A DNA stretch of 64,000 bases from Hydractinia symbiolongicarpus (lineage: Eukaryota > Cnidaria > Hydrozoa > Anthoathecata > Hydractiniidae), in contig NC_079875.1 of NCBI RefSeq assembly GCF_029227915.1, forward strand, positions 27,836,001 through 27,900,000, written 5' to 3'. Each line of letters starts with the position of its first letter. Positions within the stretch are counted from its first letter, which is position 1. Positions 53,041 through 63,948 of the stretch are shown here, piece by piece. The notes beneath the pieces were generated by a model. The model did no database searches. It had not been told where the DNA came from and saw only the letters and a list, made by a program, of their open reading frames with translations. Made by a program: the position numbers and the translations under genes.

Positions 53041-53370
53041 GAGGAAAACATAATGAGAATGGAAAGATAAAAATAATCCTTTTAGGTAAATAAATATAAA
53101 AGTTTGCTGCAAGTTGAAGTTTTCTTAATTTCAACTTCGACGGGTTCTCCTCGGCTGCATGGATTCCTTCACTTGCGATATACCTCCTTTAACAATGTTG
53201 TTCAACTTATCTCCAACCAGCGGCGAGTTTGTTTCAAGAGTTTCTGCTAACTCAGGACGGTTGAGCCATAGGAAAATCATGACTGTTTTTGAACTTTTTT
53301 TGTTAGCCATTTCTAAATTAAGGAAAAGATAAAAATAATCCTTTATGTAAACAAATATAAGAGTTAAAGT
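52820..53370. repeat. Tandem duplication of the first exon region (~285 bp)
   Basis: The block from AAGTGAAAGTTTTTTTAATT to GTTAGCCATTTCTAAATTGAGG (52823-53046) recurs as 53112-53332 with the same gene start MANKKSSKTVMIFLWLNRPE and EIS-type continuation. Copy 2 retains LAETLETNSPLVGDKLNNIV in one frame, so it is less broken at its start than copy 1. Confidence 0.8.
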
Positions 53371-54640
53371 GTAATTTGTATGAAAATACTTGCCGATTTA
53401 AAATATGAAGCAGTGTGACTGATGACGGCTAAATGGGCAATGTAAATAGAATTGCAGTCATCAATATTTATACTTTTTTGCATACAAAGTGAACAACAGC
53501 ATACCCCAGCAATAACCAATTAAAAAGTCATGTTAGGTGTTGGAGAGCGTGATGTAAAGAACACAAACAATAACAAATTCATGAAAACACAAAAAATGTA
53601 AATTGTTAGATAATTCAATTATATTGGCAAATTTCCATTTTAGTCCACTCGTTGTTTTTGATCTTGTTGTGATCTATTGGATTGATCAAATTTATAGTAG
53701 CAGAGGAATCAATGTGAAATAGCGAAATACTACTTAAGAAAAAATTACAAAAAAGCTTATGATTATTTGGAAGATAATTTCCTAATTTTCAAAAGAGCAA
53801 TGATGGCAGCGTGACTGTCAATTATTTAACTGTACTCAGCAATTATCAACCAAACAGTATTCCTGATTTAATGGTAATATTTTTAGAATTAAAAAATAAA
53901 ATCAGGGGCAGATACAGGTTTAAAAAGTCCTTAGTCAAAATTTTTCGTGAAGCCAAAATTTTTTTGTTGCAAATGCCCCAATTATCATTTTTTTAATGTA
54001 TAATTACCAGACACCTATTTCATAAGAATAAATTGAAAGAAAAAACAACATAAATCTAGCTACTTTTTCATAGCAGCTGGTATTCCAAAATAATGTTTTT
54101 TGAAAACTTGAAGGGTTACATTAATAACCCATAAAAATCTTCTTTCTTCTTTCTTGCACATCACGTAATGTAGAAAACCATGGACAAATTGAATCTAACA
54201 TGAAATGGGTCAAATTGAGCAAATTTTCAAAACCGGCCAATGGAATAATGAATGAATCTCTCAAATTTGAGATCTAAACATCAGTATACCGGGTTGACAT
54301 GATAACAAAGAATTATATAAAAACAAATTTAAAAAATGAATGTGCAAGAACTATTTCAGTAAAATATATAAAAAAAACAAAGGATATGGAATATAAAAAA
54401 CAAGGGTCAAAAAGTAATTTTATAAACTGAAAGGACTCTTGCTAAAAAGCAGCATTAACATAGAAATCAGGGGTTGTGCTCAAAGCATTTTAATAAATGT
54501 ATGTTATAAAAGAGGAGATAGGACTTCAGAAAATTCAACTTTTAGGGTGAACCTAAGATGTTAAGTGTATAATTACCAACTTAAAAGTAAGACTTAGCAA
54601 AAGATGAGTAAGTAAATTGTTTAAATATGTATTAAGTTTT
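53371..54640. other. AT-rich non-coding stretch
   Basis: Many stops in all frames. A 61-codon frame at 53811 has no motif. No repeats or termini recognised. Confidence 0.3.
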
Positions 54641-54648
54641 AAGCGAAT

Positions 54649-55439
54649 TTAAATTAACTGTAATCTTCTAGGATCTCGGGCAAAAATATTAAGTACATCA
54701 TCTACCTTTGGAATAATTTCTTGATGAATGTACATTAAAGAAAGGCCATTAAGACGATCTTCTGTCATGGTACTACCGCAATAATCTTTTGATCGTCTCA
54801 ATGATGAAAAACTTCTTTCACATTCACATGAAGTAATAGGGATAGTAGCAAGAATGCGAATAGCAACATTTATATAAAGTTTGAGCAATGGTTTCAGGTC
54901 TTGTACCCTGATAATCCAAAGCAAACTTTTCCCACAGTAAAAATCTACAAACCTTTTGAATTTGCTCTTCCAATCTTTATTGGAGTAAACCATTGAAACT
55001 ACTTTGGCTGGTACAATGCACAATCCATTATACACTACAAAGTTTTCAAAATTAAACCTCGAATTAAGTTCACTGTTTAAATGGTCCAAGATTGGTATGG
55101 TTAAGGCTTAGGTTGGTTGTCCCTTAATGTTTGCCTTCTGATAACCCGTTTTATTTTCTCCTCAACTCCTACACTTTCCACAATATCTAATGCCTCCTTG
55201 TACCATGTGTTGTGAAAAAAATCTACATTGTTCCTGCAAAGCAAAGTTGTAACACGATGTGTTAGTGCCAAAACATTTCTGGTCACAACAACAGATACAA
55301 TGAACTCAAAGGTAGAAATTTCATTAAAAAAAGAGTGTGCTTTGGTGGCAGTTTCATTATTGACAATTTTATTTAAATTAACTGTCATATCATCAAGGGT
55401 CACATAAATTGCAACATAAGGTTCTTGAAAAACTTCCAT
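54649..55439 (-). pseudogene. hAT transposase C-terminal part (dimerisation domain)
   Basis: The first frame (55439-55101) reads FFNEISTFEFIVSVVVTRNV and ALTHRVTTLLCRNNVDFFHN. After a frameshift near 55095 comes LTIPILDHLNSELNSRF, then LATIPITSCECERSFSSLRR and TEDRLNGLSLMYIHQEI, the hAT dimerisation motif (P-x-T-S-x-x-x-E-R-S-F-S). It matches zinc-finger MYM/BED-type hAT proteins. The N-terminal catalytic part is absent. Confidence 0.8.
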
Positions 55440-55442
55440 GCC

Positions 55443-55600
55443 AGCGAGGGGGTTTGACTGTATCAGGTCCTACCTTTGGAGAGTGACAACTCCACTTATT
55501 AACCCAGTCAAAAAGGAAAGAACCAAAAAAAATATATGAGCAAGGTGGTTTGACTGCACTGGTCTTATCTTTGGAGAGTGACAAAAGAGTTTTTGGTATC
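55443..55600 (-). repeat. Two ~98-bp tandem units, third locus
   Basis: The reverse complement reads GGTAATAAGTGGAGTTGTCA-type and CTCTCCAAAGATAAGAC..AGTCAAACCACCTTGCT, matching the units 3' of both USP retrotransposon copies. Here they lie upstream of the hAT fragment rather than next to a USP gene. Confidence 0.7.
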
Positions 55601-56340
55601 ATATGAACCTCTTAAGATTTCCAAGTGTATCAAAATTAATACTTTTGTTGTCAAAATGGCACTTTATAGAAAGCAAGAAAGTGTTCCTCCAATAGATTGA
55701 CTTACTCTAAAATTGAGTAAAGAGAATAGGATTAACTACATCGCAATGCAGATATAACTACAATCCCAGACAAAATATGTCGTCAAAACTCAGAACAAGT
55801 ACACAACTATCATAACATCCCCCCCTCCCCCTATATCAAAGCTTATTCCGGGCTCACAACACTGTCACAGCACTGATATTGGGGGGAGGGGGGCAAATTC
55901 ACAATTTTGACATATATTTTGTCTGGGATTGTCTGAAAATCAGGAAAAAAAATTGAACAGGGATCTGCCTTAGATTTGGTTAGAACTTCTTCAAAAATAA
56001 TCTAAGACCATCAGCCAAGTTCCATCTTGAATATTTTTTCTGTTCTGTCACATGGTCATGCAGCATGGGCATGTCACATGACCACAGTCACATGACCACA
56101 GGGCTTCTAAAAATTCGTGACAATTTTACATGGAATCAAAACAAATCTGAAAAGGGCGGGAAAACCAAAACATGAACAGTTGTAGCTCTAAAACATATAT
56201 ACAAAGCTTAGACTTAGTCTGATAATAGATAGATACAGCACCAAGTCATAAACAAAACATAAACAAAAAGAGGACCACCCAATAGCACTTAGCACCATTC
56301 AGCATGTTGTTTTTCTTTGTTTAGATAGTAAATATACTTA
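55601..56340. other. Non-coding; inverted pair flanking a low-complexity block
   Basis: The phrases CAATCCCAGACAAAATATGTC (about 55762) and GACATATATTTTGTCTGGGATTG (about 55909) are inverted relatives around CCCCCCTCCCCC..GGGGGGAGGGGGG. This makes a ~170-bp hairpin-forming MITE-like structure from about 55755 to 55935. Confidence 0.5.
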
Positions 56341-56343
56341 GCT

Positions 56344-57800
56344 GTGATGGAAAATTTGACGTTCGTTGGAGGAAACACAGAAGGCGAGGATTATGACGAC
56401 AGCCGTCGTTCATTTTTACTCACATATTCACAAGCAGATCTTAATAGATTTCCAACTTCCATTGAGTTTAGCAAGTGCGTGTTGTCAGAAATTGGTGCAG
56501 GTAATAGCAAGACAGTGTGCACAGATTGGGCTTGCTTTAGAGAAAGTCATGCTGATGGTGGGAAGCACTACCACATGGCCCTTCAATTCAGCGGAACTCG
56601 ACGGTGGAAGCCGATATGGCGTTCCATTTATAACAAACATGGAATATCTGTTGACTTTGCATTAGAAAATTGTGGCTATGTAGCAGCCTACCGCTACGTA
56701 TGTAAAAATAAACAGAAGCGAAACGTCCTCCACTTCAAGGGTCATGCTGACCTCGATCACATTTCGTCGCCAAAAACAAAGAATGCCATGCGCCGACAAT
56801 CAGAAAAGGCAAGGCAGCGTCGATCTGAGAGTAAAGCTGTATCAAACACCGCATCGACTTTATCTGAGGGGAAGGCTGTATTAAATAGAAGCACTGCATC
56901 AACTTCATCTAAGAAAGTATGCAGTAACAAAACAAAAAGATTGGATGTTTGCGATGTATCAGATTTCCTTGTGAAAAAAAACATACGCACTGAGGCTGGC
57001 CTGATGTCAGAGGCGTTGAAACGTAGTGAGAGAGGAGAAAACGATTTGAAAAGATTTGTGCTGAGCCGTACTCCTAAATCGAGGGCCGATCTGATTGCTG
57101 ATACCTGGAAAATGCAGGAGGCACCTACAGCATTAAAAAAGAAAGGTCCCATAAAAATCGCATTTCTATCATTAAACAATGTGCCGAAGAAAACTGCGTG
57201 TCAGGCTGCGAAGGGCAGTGGATAGTTTTTGCCAAGGAAGTTTTAAAAAACAACAAGATGAACATTTTCAACTTTGCTTTTTCACTCCGCCAAAGTTTTA
57301 TCAAAGGGCGTCAGAAACATACAAACATTTTGATAGTTGGGCCAACGAACTGCGGCAAGTCTTTCCTACTGAATCCACTGGAGCTAATATTCAAAACCTT
57401 TGCAAATCCAGCAACCGGGAAGTATGCATGGGTGGGCCTCGACGAGTGCGAAGTCGTTTACCTCAATGATTATCGCTGGAACTCAGAAACCATTGCGTGG
57501 AACGACTTCTTGTTACTCCTCGAGGGCCAAACAGTACATCTACCTCGACCGAAAAATCAATTCGCCACCGACCTATGCATAAGCCGAGAGAACGATATTC
57601 CAATATTCGCTACTAGCAAAGGCCCCATTGAATATGTCGGCAAGTTCAATGTCAGAGATGAAAGGGAGACTGACATGATGGCGTCGAGATGGCACAAGTT
57701 CGAGTTCTTCTCACAAATTCCGAAGGAAAACATCAAACACATTGAACCATGCCCACGTTGTTTTAGTGAATTAGTACTTCATGGAGCTGATGAAGACTAA
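56344..57800 (+). pseudogene. HUH endonuclease plus SF3 helicase Rep (Replitron/CRESS/parvovirus-like)
   Basis: Part 1 (56344-57140) has motif I (FLLTYSQ, residues ~25-31), the HUH motif in KHYHMALQF and a YxxxK motif (YRYVCK) with the catalytic Tyr, then a Ser/Lys-rich linker. Part 2 (57175-57800) is an SF3 helicase: Walker A GPTNCGKS, Walker B in WVGLDECEVV, and a later IPIFATSK block. The frames change between 57130 and 57200, beside an A6 run at 57135-57140. Rep proteins of this shape nick DNA and unwind it in rolling-circle replication. The gene could be a eukaryotic HUH transposon (Replitron-type) or an endogenised small-DNA-virus-like Rep; no terminal repeats or capsid gene is seen. 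The frame break makes a full Rep product unlikely. Confidence 0.75.
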
Positions 57801-58370
57801 TTTATGCAGAGACCAGCACTTTGATTTTTTACCTATAGCTTTTAGCACTTCAGATTTTGTTTATAATAAAATATAGAGACATGTCACAAACATTATATAC
57901 ATTTTGACAGGGTTTTCGTAGTAAAATCAACGTGTCACAACATGTCACGACATTTTTTTTAAATGACAAACAAAAATTACAGAGGCAAATACTGTCAACA
58001 TCTGAAAAGCAAAATAGATTGATTACACAAAATCGACGGCGAAGTTTTGTTTACATATTGGGAATAATAAAATTGGGATTTAGCTCCCAAAAAAAGTGCT
58101 AAATACACTTTTTGTCTTCTTACAAGCATGAGTACTGTCCAACATAGACCCATAACTATTCCTTGACAAAATGTTTATAGAGAAAATAATCTTTTTTATC
58201 ACAAACAATACGACACACGACGTAACTAACAAAATAAACGGGACTAGTTACAGATAGAACACAAAGAGAATGTATATGTATCCCGTTTATATTTATCCGA
58301 TAGTTAACCCGATTTGTATTTTATCTTAGTATGTTAGGTCAGAGAATAACATTCAGTTATCAACGAATAT
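57801..58370. other. Probable LTR of the Gypsy element and 3' flank of the Rep gene
   Basis: No coding. The sequence immediately before the PBS ends ...ATATACA, a CA-type LTR end, but the LTR's TG start cannot be fixed because no second LTR exists in the window. AATAAA-like sequence occurs at 57864. Confidence 0.4.
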
Positions 58371-58373
58371 ACA

Positions 58374-58387
58374 TGGTGTCAGAAGTG
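58374..58387 (+). promoter_or_regulatory. Primer-binding-site-like sequence
   Basis: TGGTGTCAGAAGTG directly after a putative LTR end is of the form used by many invertebrate Gypsy elements (tRNA 3' end complement). It lies 380 bp upstream of gag. Confidence 0.6.
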
Positions 58388-58768
58388 AGCCTTTGACTCC
58401 TGGATATTTTTCTATCAATTGGTGAGATTGCACGCAAGCAAGCACTCTCTTATCAACAAAAAACATCGTAAGTGGAAACTGAACACATCAGAAAGAGACA
58501 TTCAACACATTCCACGCTCGTTTACACGTTCAACAACAAAAACATAACAAACATTCTGTATCTTCTAAACGAAGTCTCTTCACGTCACATCGAACGCACC
58601 TTGAACATTTACATTAATTATTGAAACGTTGTATATTGTATAAAACACACAAACTCACTTCAGCATACTTTTCACATCTCTTTTGCTCATAATTGTTGCA
58701 AAGGGGTTACAAAACATTCTAAATCGTTTTCATCCGATTTTCATCCGTGGTCACACCGCCATTTTGTT

Positions 58769-59809
58769 TTGACCATGTCACAAGATAACGGCATACCGCC
58801 CACCGCCCCGTTACCCGACGCTCCGTCCCCTAGTCAAGCCGAGATGATAATTCAAATGCAGCAGCAACACCTCGAGATGCAAAAAACAATGACCACACTG
58901 TTCGCCCAACTCCCGTCACTGCTACCCGCCGCCAACCCATCTGTCGGAGGAAGATCACGTGCAAAGCTTACGAGACCCATTATTGACGCCGATTCCACCG
59001 ATAACCGTTGGATCATCTTCAAGGACGAATGGAGCCGCTATAAGGAGATGGCCGGCTTGTCGAGTGAGCAGGACATCAGAAACGAACTCAGAGCTGCATG
59101 CTCTCAAAAGGTAAACGAAATGTTGTTTAATTTTATCGGTCCTGACACTCTGCTTACTGTGTCTGAGAATGACTTGCTTGGATTCATAAAGTCAGTATCC
59201 GTAAAAGCCGTTCACCCCGAAGTTTATCTCCAACACTTTTACAAATTAAAACAAAGTGATGGTGAAACAGTTACGTCATTTATTTCCCGTTTGAAAGCCC
59301 AAGCTATGCTTTGTAGATTTAGTTGCTCTGGAACCTGTGGAGACAACGGATGCACCCCTTCATACGCTGACGAAATGATTCGATCCCAGCTGATTGCCGG
59401 TCTCCGAAATCCGTCCCATCAATCGAAAGTACTTTCTGAAATGGAAATATTAACAACATTGAGCCAGCTTACAACCCGTCTTTTGACATTGGAATCAACT
59501 GAACGCGCTTCATCCGAATTTCAATCACCACACCAGTCGATATCTGACGTATCCGCCTTGAAATCAAAGCCATCATCCCGTCCACCCACCAACAACAACA
59601 ACAACAAAACTTGCATCGGATGCGGAAAGCCCTTCCACCCAAAGGGTCGTTCAACTTGCCCTGCCTATGGTAAGACTTGTAGAAACTGTAATAAGTTGAA
59701 CCACTTCGCTCACGTCTGCCGTAGCCCCAAGACCTCGGCGATTGAAGTCCCACCCGCTGAATCTGCCGAATTCCTATTGTCAGCAGTAGATACCGCATCC
59801 CCATTGTGA
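58769..59809 (+). CDS. Gypsy Gag protein
   Basis: The 346-residue protein is uninterrupted. It has a Pro-rich N-terminus, a Gln-rich coiled stretch (IQMQQQHLEMQKTM), a capsid-like alpha-helical middle (VYLQHFYKLKQSDGETVTSF ISRLKAQAM) and a C-terminal zinc-knuckle pair: CIGCGKPFHPKGRSTCPAYG and TCRNCNKLNHFAHVC. Gag packages element RNA into particles. It starts at an ATG at 58769 in a stretch free of other ATGs. Intact, in contrast to Pol. Confidence 0.85.
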   Translation: MTMSQDNGIPPTAPLPDAPSPSQAEMIIQMQQQHLEMQKTMTTLFAQLPSLLPAANPSVGGRSRAKLTRPIIDADSTDNRWIIFKDEWSRYKEMAGLSSEQDIRNELRAACSQKVNEMLFNFIGPDTLLTVSENDLLGFIKSVSVKAVHPEVYLQHFYKLKQSDGETVTSFISRLKAQAMLCRFSCSGTCGDNGCTPSYADEMIRSQLIAGLRNPSHQSKVLSEMEILTTLSQLTTRLLTLESTERASSEFQSPHQSISDVSALKSKPSSRPPTNNNNNKTCIGCGKPFHPKGRSTCPAYGKTCRNCNKLNHFAHVCRSPKTSAIEVPPAESAEFLLSAVDTASPL

Positions 59810-59899
59810 CTAGATGGACTCCCACATCGTTTTATCCCAAGCACACCAGAAAAATCACCTACGTTAGATATTGAAGTTAAAATAGACAAGAAAGCTTAT

Positions 59900-61760
59900 A
59901 TGAACCTACGGCCTAATGAACACTGGCCTGAAATCCCACAACTAGTCAACGAGAAAGCTGTTGCCGACACCGGTGCACAGATATGCACTACCGGACCACA
60001 TATACTTAAGAACATTACGCAAGCCAAGCGATGGCTTCTACCCACAAAAAATCGCCTGAGGGGAGTGGGTAATAACAAACTAACAATTATCGGAACCCTC
60101 CTCGTCGATATTATCACAGCCAACGGCGAAACTACAGAACTGTTATACATATGTGAGGGGGTTAGCACCACCTACCTCTCACAAACCACCCTGAAACCCT
60201 TAGACATTTTACGCGATTCGTTTCCCAACGATCCTTCCGTTAACGCCGCTATAACTAAACCCAGCACACCAGACACCTCCATCGCACCGTGTGGTTGTAA
60301 GATTAGAACAGAATGCCCACCATTACCTGACAAGCTACCATTTCCGCCAACAAATATTGAGAAATGGATTAAAGACTATTACGCCAGTAGCGCGTTTAAT
60401 GTATGTAAACACCAGAAACTCCGAGTAATGACTGGTGAACCTCTTCGCATATCGTTCCTACCAGACCATCCACCCAAGGCCGTACACACCCCAATCTCGA
60501 TTCCACATCATTGGAAATACACCGTGAAATCCCAACTCGATTCCGACGTGGCGCTTGGGATCATTGAACCCATTCCTCCTGGTCACCCAACAACATGGTG
60601 TTCTCGTATGGTCGTTGTCCCCAAAAAGGACGGAACACCCAGGCGAACCGTCGACCTCCAGGACTGAATAAAGCTACTCGTCGAGAGACGCACCACACCC
60701 AAACGCCGTTCAATATTGTTAGCGCCATACCCCCAAGAGTTAGACGCTTGGAACGGATATCACAGTGTCGCCTTGTCCGAAGAAGCCCGTGATGCAACAA
60801 CTTTCATCACCAAGTGGGGACGCTATAGATACCTTCGCGAGGTTCGCGCACCTCAAGGTTTCAATGCTTCCGGGGACGGATACACCAAGCGCTTTGATGA
60901 TATCACCAAAGACTTTCCTAGAGTAGCTCGATGTATTGACGATTCCATCCTTTGGGATAATGACATTACCAAATCGTTTTGGCATTGCGTTAGATACATC
61001 AACCTGTGTGCAACAAACGGTATCATCTTTAATCCAGAAAAATTTCACTTTGCTGGGGACGTTGTAGAGTTTGCCGGTTTTGATATAACTGAGGATGGTT
61101 ACCGACCACCAGCTCGAATATTACAAGCCATTCAGGAATTCCCAACACCGAAAAACATTAAAGATATACGTTCCTGGTTCAGCTTAATCAACCAAACTAC
61201 ATACGCCTTTGCCCAAGCCCCAGTAATGGCACCCTTTCGAGAATTATTAGAGAAGGGTAAGAAATTTTATTGGAACGATACCCTAGAAACTGTATTTCAA
61301 CGATCGAAGGTAGCAATCATTGACGCTATCAAAGACGGGGTTAAATCTTTTCAGCTCAACCGCCAGACCTGGTTATCGACAGATTGGTTGAAAACCGGTA
61401 TAGGTTTCACCCTGTTTCAAAAACATTGCCATTGCCCAAATAAAGAAGACGTCTTCTGCGGCCCCGATCATTGGAAAACAATTTACGCTGGTTCCCGATT
61501 CACGAGAGACTCGGAAAGCCGATAAGCCCCTATCGAGAGTGAAGCATTAGCCCTTATGTTCGGACTTCACAACTGCAGAATGTTCGTCCTCGGCTGCCCT
61601 TCATTAATCGTAACAGTCGGCCATAAACCTCTCGCTCCTATTTTCAACAGTCGCGCTCTAGAGAAAATCGAAAATCCTAGAGTGTTTAAGTTCCGTGAAA
61701 AAACGCTCATGTACAATTTCAAAGTTATCCCCATACCTGGAGAACTAAATTATTACTGAT
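59900..61760 (+). pseudogene. Gypsy Pol: protease, RT, RNase H; integrase missing
   Basis: The protease is AVADTGAQICTTG (active DTGA). RT begins IPHHWKYTVKSQLDSDVALG and contains VVVPKKDGTPRRTVDL, APQGFNASGDGYTKRFDDI and CIDDSILWDN, with the catalytic YxDD changed to CIDD. RNase H follows (STDWLKTGIGFTLFQ, SEALALMFGLHNCRMFVLGC). Two opposite frame changes occur between 60655 and 60715 and a TAA interrupts at 61524. The ORF ends at 61757 before any HHCC/DDE integrase. Confidence 0.8.
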
Positions 61761-62654
61761 CAGTTGAATACTGCGAACGTTGTTTAAAGTTTACTTGAAG
61801 CAACTTAAAATTTAGAACATGAATATAAATTACCATTTATGAAAAATACAATTATAAAGGAAAAGCAATTTGCTTGCAAAACCGATCGCCATCTTGAAAA
61901 CGAACTCCCGCAGGAAACATGAATGTTATATTTACGCCATTATGTTGCTCAGCGACAAAATGTTGTTACGGAACTTAAAGTAACGTTTTCAAGTCATCAA
62001 CAAATTGGTAAAATATTGAGTTTTGACTCTGGATTTGTACATCCATCCGAAATAAAGTCGCTAAGAGCATAGACGGGTGTATAGAGGCTGAAAAAAACCC
62101 AGCCGTTTTGCCTACGCAGAGCAACTGAGAGCAACATAATGACGTCACAACACTAAGCAAAAAAAGCACAAAAAGACTTTAAAACCTACTTTTCAAAAAT
62201 ATCACTCATGTCTCTACATAGTACAGATTTAATACACCCTAAAATTTTATTTTTTATTTATTACATTTATGACTTTTTGAAGAGAATATGCTGCAGATTG
62301 TACATTGTGTCCTTTTTTGGAAATGTTCGGATCATTTCTAAAACACACGCAAAACATATTAAAAAATATAATGTTTTGCTGTATTTTAAAGAAAAGTTGA
62401 ACATGAAACTATTTTATGTTTAAGTCTTAAAATGACTACTTTGACAACAAATAAATAAGTATGTTCCACAAATTGATATCTATATATTTTTAACATTTTA
62501 CTGAAAATTCATGACTGTGTTGAGAAAAAATAAGTAAGTTTAAGATAAATAATATTCAGCACTGAATGATGTAAACAAAACTGGTATTTCTTAGCTAAAA
62601 AGACAAATGGGGACTTCTTTTACAGAACAGAATAGTCAACTTTGAAATTTCTGT
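61761..62654. other. AT-rich spacer without features
   Basis: No coding motif seen. Small AT-rich frames at 62208-62423 lack any family signal. Confidence 0.3.
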
Positions 62655-62659
62655 TCAAC

Positions 62660-62830
62660 TGTGCTATTCTTTGTTTTCAACTCAGGTAATAAGTGGAGTC
62701 GTTACTCTCCAAAGACAAGATCATGTGTGATCAAACCTCCCTGCTATTTTTTTTTGTTTTAACTGGGGTAATAAGTGGAGTCGCCAAAGACAAGACTGTG
62801 TGTAGTCAAGCCCCCTTGCTGACTCATTCT
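62660..62830. repeat. Two tandem units, 3' region of USP retrotransposon copy 2
   Basis: Units GGTAATAAGTGGAGTCGTTA (62684) and GGTAATAAGTGGAGTCGCCA (62766), each with GACAAGA..GTCAAGCCCCCTTGCT-like ends, repeat the 7.6-kb array with one unit fewer and a shorter second unit. Confidence 0.75.
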
Positions 62831-62843
62831 GGTTAAAATATTC

Positions 62844-63948
62844 TTACCTCAGCTCTTCTAAAAAGAAAACACACGACTCGTGACTGTTAATAAGCCGGTC
62901 ATCACAGAAAATTACTGCTCTATCGTTGCAATGTATCCACCTGTGAACCATTTGGTGGAAGGCTATGGTTGTGTAGTGACCATTATTTAAGTTGCCGCAA
63001 TGGTTGATAATAACCCTTAATTGAAAATTTTTACGAAATTTCACTTCTCCATCTACGGTAAAAGGTATGGATAGGGTACCAGGGTAAGCTGTAATACGAG
63101 AGGCAATTTTTGACACAAGGCCGTTGGTACTGCCAAGACGTTTTAACTGTAAAATGAGATGGAAACCGCACGACACTACCTCTTTTTCGACTAGAGCAGT
63201 TTGATGGGCGTTACAAAGATGGCAGAGGTAAGCATTGGTGTCTGACAACTCCTCGCTTTCAAAGAAATTATCTAAGGAAGATTGTAACGTAGGGTGCAGA
63301 GAAAGTTGGATGCATGGTGCTATAACTTCTGAGGAGCTGGTAATATGACATGAGTTGTAAGTGGTTGATGTCTTGATGCCAATACTAAAAAGACTTCCAA
63401 GAAATGGAAAGTCTAATGACAGACCAGGTAGGAGATATTCAAGAAACTCGGGGACGTCGTGCTGAGCAAAGATATTAAATGCACTTCCCTTCGCAGCTGA
63501 GATATGATGTTTCATAGCACACAAAAAATGGGAGGATCAACTGGACTTCTAGAAACAGCCAGACTTTAAAGAACACCTACAATGCTTCGCCTAACTTTGA
63601 GGTTGTTTTGCTGACAGAAATGGCTTCTTTAACTTTTGGAAGGTTGTAAAAACATTGTAAGATTAAGTTTGCATAACATGTGTTTCCCAAGTTTTTTAAG
63701 ACCGCTATTCCTAAAATCAAGGTTAGATGGCAATGCGACTGTTGTTTTGGAAGACCTTGTAGCAAGTTTTTGGTTTTTTTTTTTATTTTACAAGATTTTG
63801 TGTGACTTGCGGAAGATTTCTGAGGGGTTCTTGATTTCTTAAATTCCATATTTGTAACAGAAGAAACTTCAGGAATGATTGGGGCCTTTTTAGGCTCAAC
63901 CCAAGTGGTAGAATTTCGAAACATCCAGATGTAAAAAGAAGCACTCAT
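62844..63948 (-). pseudogene. RT tail joined to USP protease domain, copy 2
   Basis: Part 1 (63948-63577) starts within the RT tail (ASFYIWMFRNSTTW) and reaches NLGNTCYANLILQCFYNLPK, the USP cysteine box. Part 2 (63524-62844) is open for 226 codons: HDVPEFLEYLLPGLSLDF, then FCHVC-equivalent (LCHLCNAHQ), LILQLKRL, IINHCGNLNNGHYTT (catalytic His), CNDRAVIFCDDRL (Asp/Asn box) and a clean end VFFLEELR. The frames change at 63525-63580. The Cys, His and Asp/Asn boxes are all present across the two parts. In copy 2 the first zinc-ribbon pair reads YNSC, lacking one Cys found in copy 1. Confidence 0.8.

Larger units (their letters stand above)
58374..61760 (+). mobile_element. Gypsy-type LTR retrotransposon, truncated before integrase
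   Basis: A tRNA-primer-like site, gag with a CCHC-like knuckle, a protease DTGA, RT and RNase H follow in order on the plus strand. Integrase, the 3' LTR and probably most of the 5' LTR are missing. At about 61760 coding gives way to unrelated sequence. Pol is broken by two frame changes near 60650-60715 and a TAA at 61524. Confidence 0.8.
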
